Of a stretch of DNA of 64,000 nt, positions 63,915-64,000 are shown piece after piece. The position numbers and the translations under genes are program-made. Each line of letters starts with the position of its first letter. Position 1 is the first letter of the stretch. Location of the stretch: NCBI GenBank assembly GCA_017470245.1, contig JAFUEV010000059.1, positions 1-64,000 on the forward strand, read 5' to 3'. The notes beneath the pieces were generated by a model. The model was not told where the DNA came from, searched no databases, and was given only the letters and a program-made list of their open reading frames with translations. Source of the stretch: a bacterium. GTDB lineage: Bacteria; Cyanobacteriota; Vampirovibrionia; Gastranaerophilales; Gastranaerophilaceae.

Positions 63915-64000
63915 AATTAGCGGGAGTTTTGAATAGTAGTGCGGGATAAGTTAAATCAGAACAGAAAAACTAAAGACAAAATAAAAATTTTCTTTCTTGT

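Overview
The window is AT-rich, gene-dense bacterial DNA with short intergenic gaps. It looks like one contiguous chromosomal segment: no insertion sequence, prophage, plasmid origin or CRISPR array was seen. Pyruvate:ferredoxin oxidoreductase together with desulfoferrodoxin (superoxide reductase) points to a strict anaerobe. FabI, a separate riboflavin synthase plus RibBA, LeuB, a GH57/DUF3536 protein and the order rpmG-tRNA-Trp-secE-nusG-rplK-rplA are chromosomal housekeeping genes. The AT-rich coding, the anaerobic metabolism, and lineage-specific proteins with an SFKGN peptide near the N terminus suggest a gut non-photosynthetic cyanobacterial relative (Melainabacteria/Vampirovibrionia, Gastranaerophilales). 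This assignment is an inference from reading alone; no 16S gene is present.

Layout. 0-9 kb: 3' part of ftsH, a membrane protein, uvrB, rnhC, a metallo-beta-lactamase-fold hydrolase, two small lineage proteins, an MFS exporter and leuB. 9.3-9.45 kb: a likely small structured RNA with its own promoter. 9.5-19 kb: an OB-like secreted protein, a GH57/DUF3536 enzyme, a 1224-residue HD-domain protein, coaE, a DtxR/MntR-type regulator and its partner, and tRNA-fMet. 19-23 kb: a secreted serpin-like protein and a soluble protein resembling the cytoplasmic domain of FlhA. 23-37 kb: clpP, a ROK kinase, holA, holB, a nitrilase, a PBP4-type carboxypeptidase, desulfoferrodoxin, a GT-C-like membrane protein, a YtxH/DUF948 envelope operon, pgi, fabI and a membrane metalloprotease candidate. 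36-44 kb: a protein of 72-residue tandem repeats, tgt-ndk, a TPR protein and a DUF5989-SxtJ-carbamoyltransferase cassette. 44-52 kb: an orphan histidine kinase, an NfeD/stomatin operon with one truncated stomatin copy, a DMT-type permease and nifJ. 52-61 kb: a YhcH-family protein, ribE-ribBA-GNAT, folK with an HI0933-type flavoprotein, and three tandem paralogous membrane proteins with a relic of the duplication. 61-64 kb: rpmG, tRNA-Trp, secE, nusG, rplK, rplA.

The most notable points are these. (1) At least six genes (uvrB, rnhC, the nitrilase, the histidine kinase, the DMT permease and ribE) have no Shine-Dalgarno sequence and have a -10 element placed so that transcription would begin at or within a few bases of the ATG. 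This suggests that leaderless mRNAs are common, although most other genes here carry clear ribosome binding sites. (2) There is an orphan soluble FlhA-C-like protein. (3) There is a secreted serpin-like protein. (4) There is a candidate sRNA after leuB. (5) Paired GTGG...CCAC hairpins lie directly before rplK and rplA, and a 59/60-bp direct repeat lies between nusG and rplK. (6) Tandem duplications are caught at different stages (stomatin pair, membrane paralogs). Strong hairpin/T-run terminators separate many of the units.
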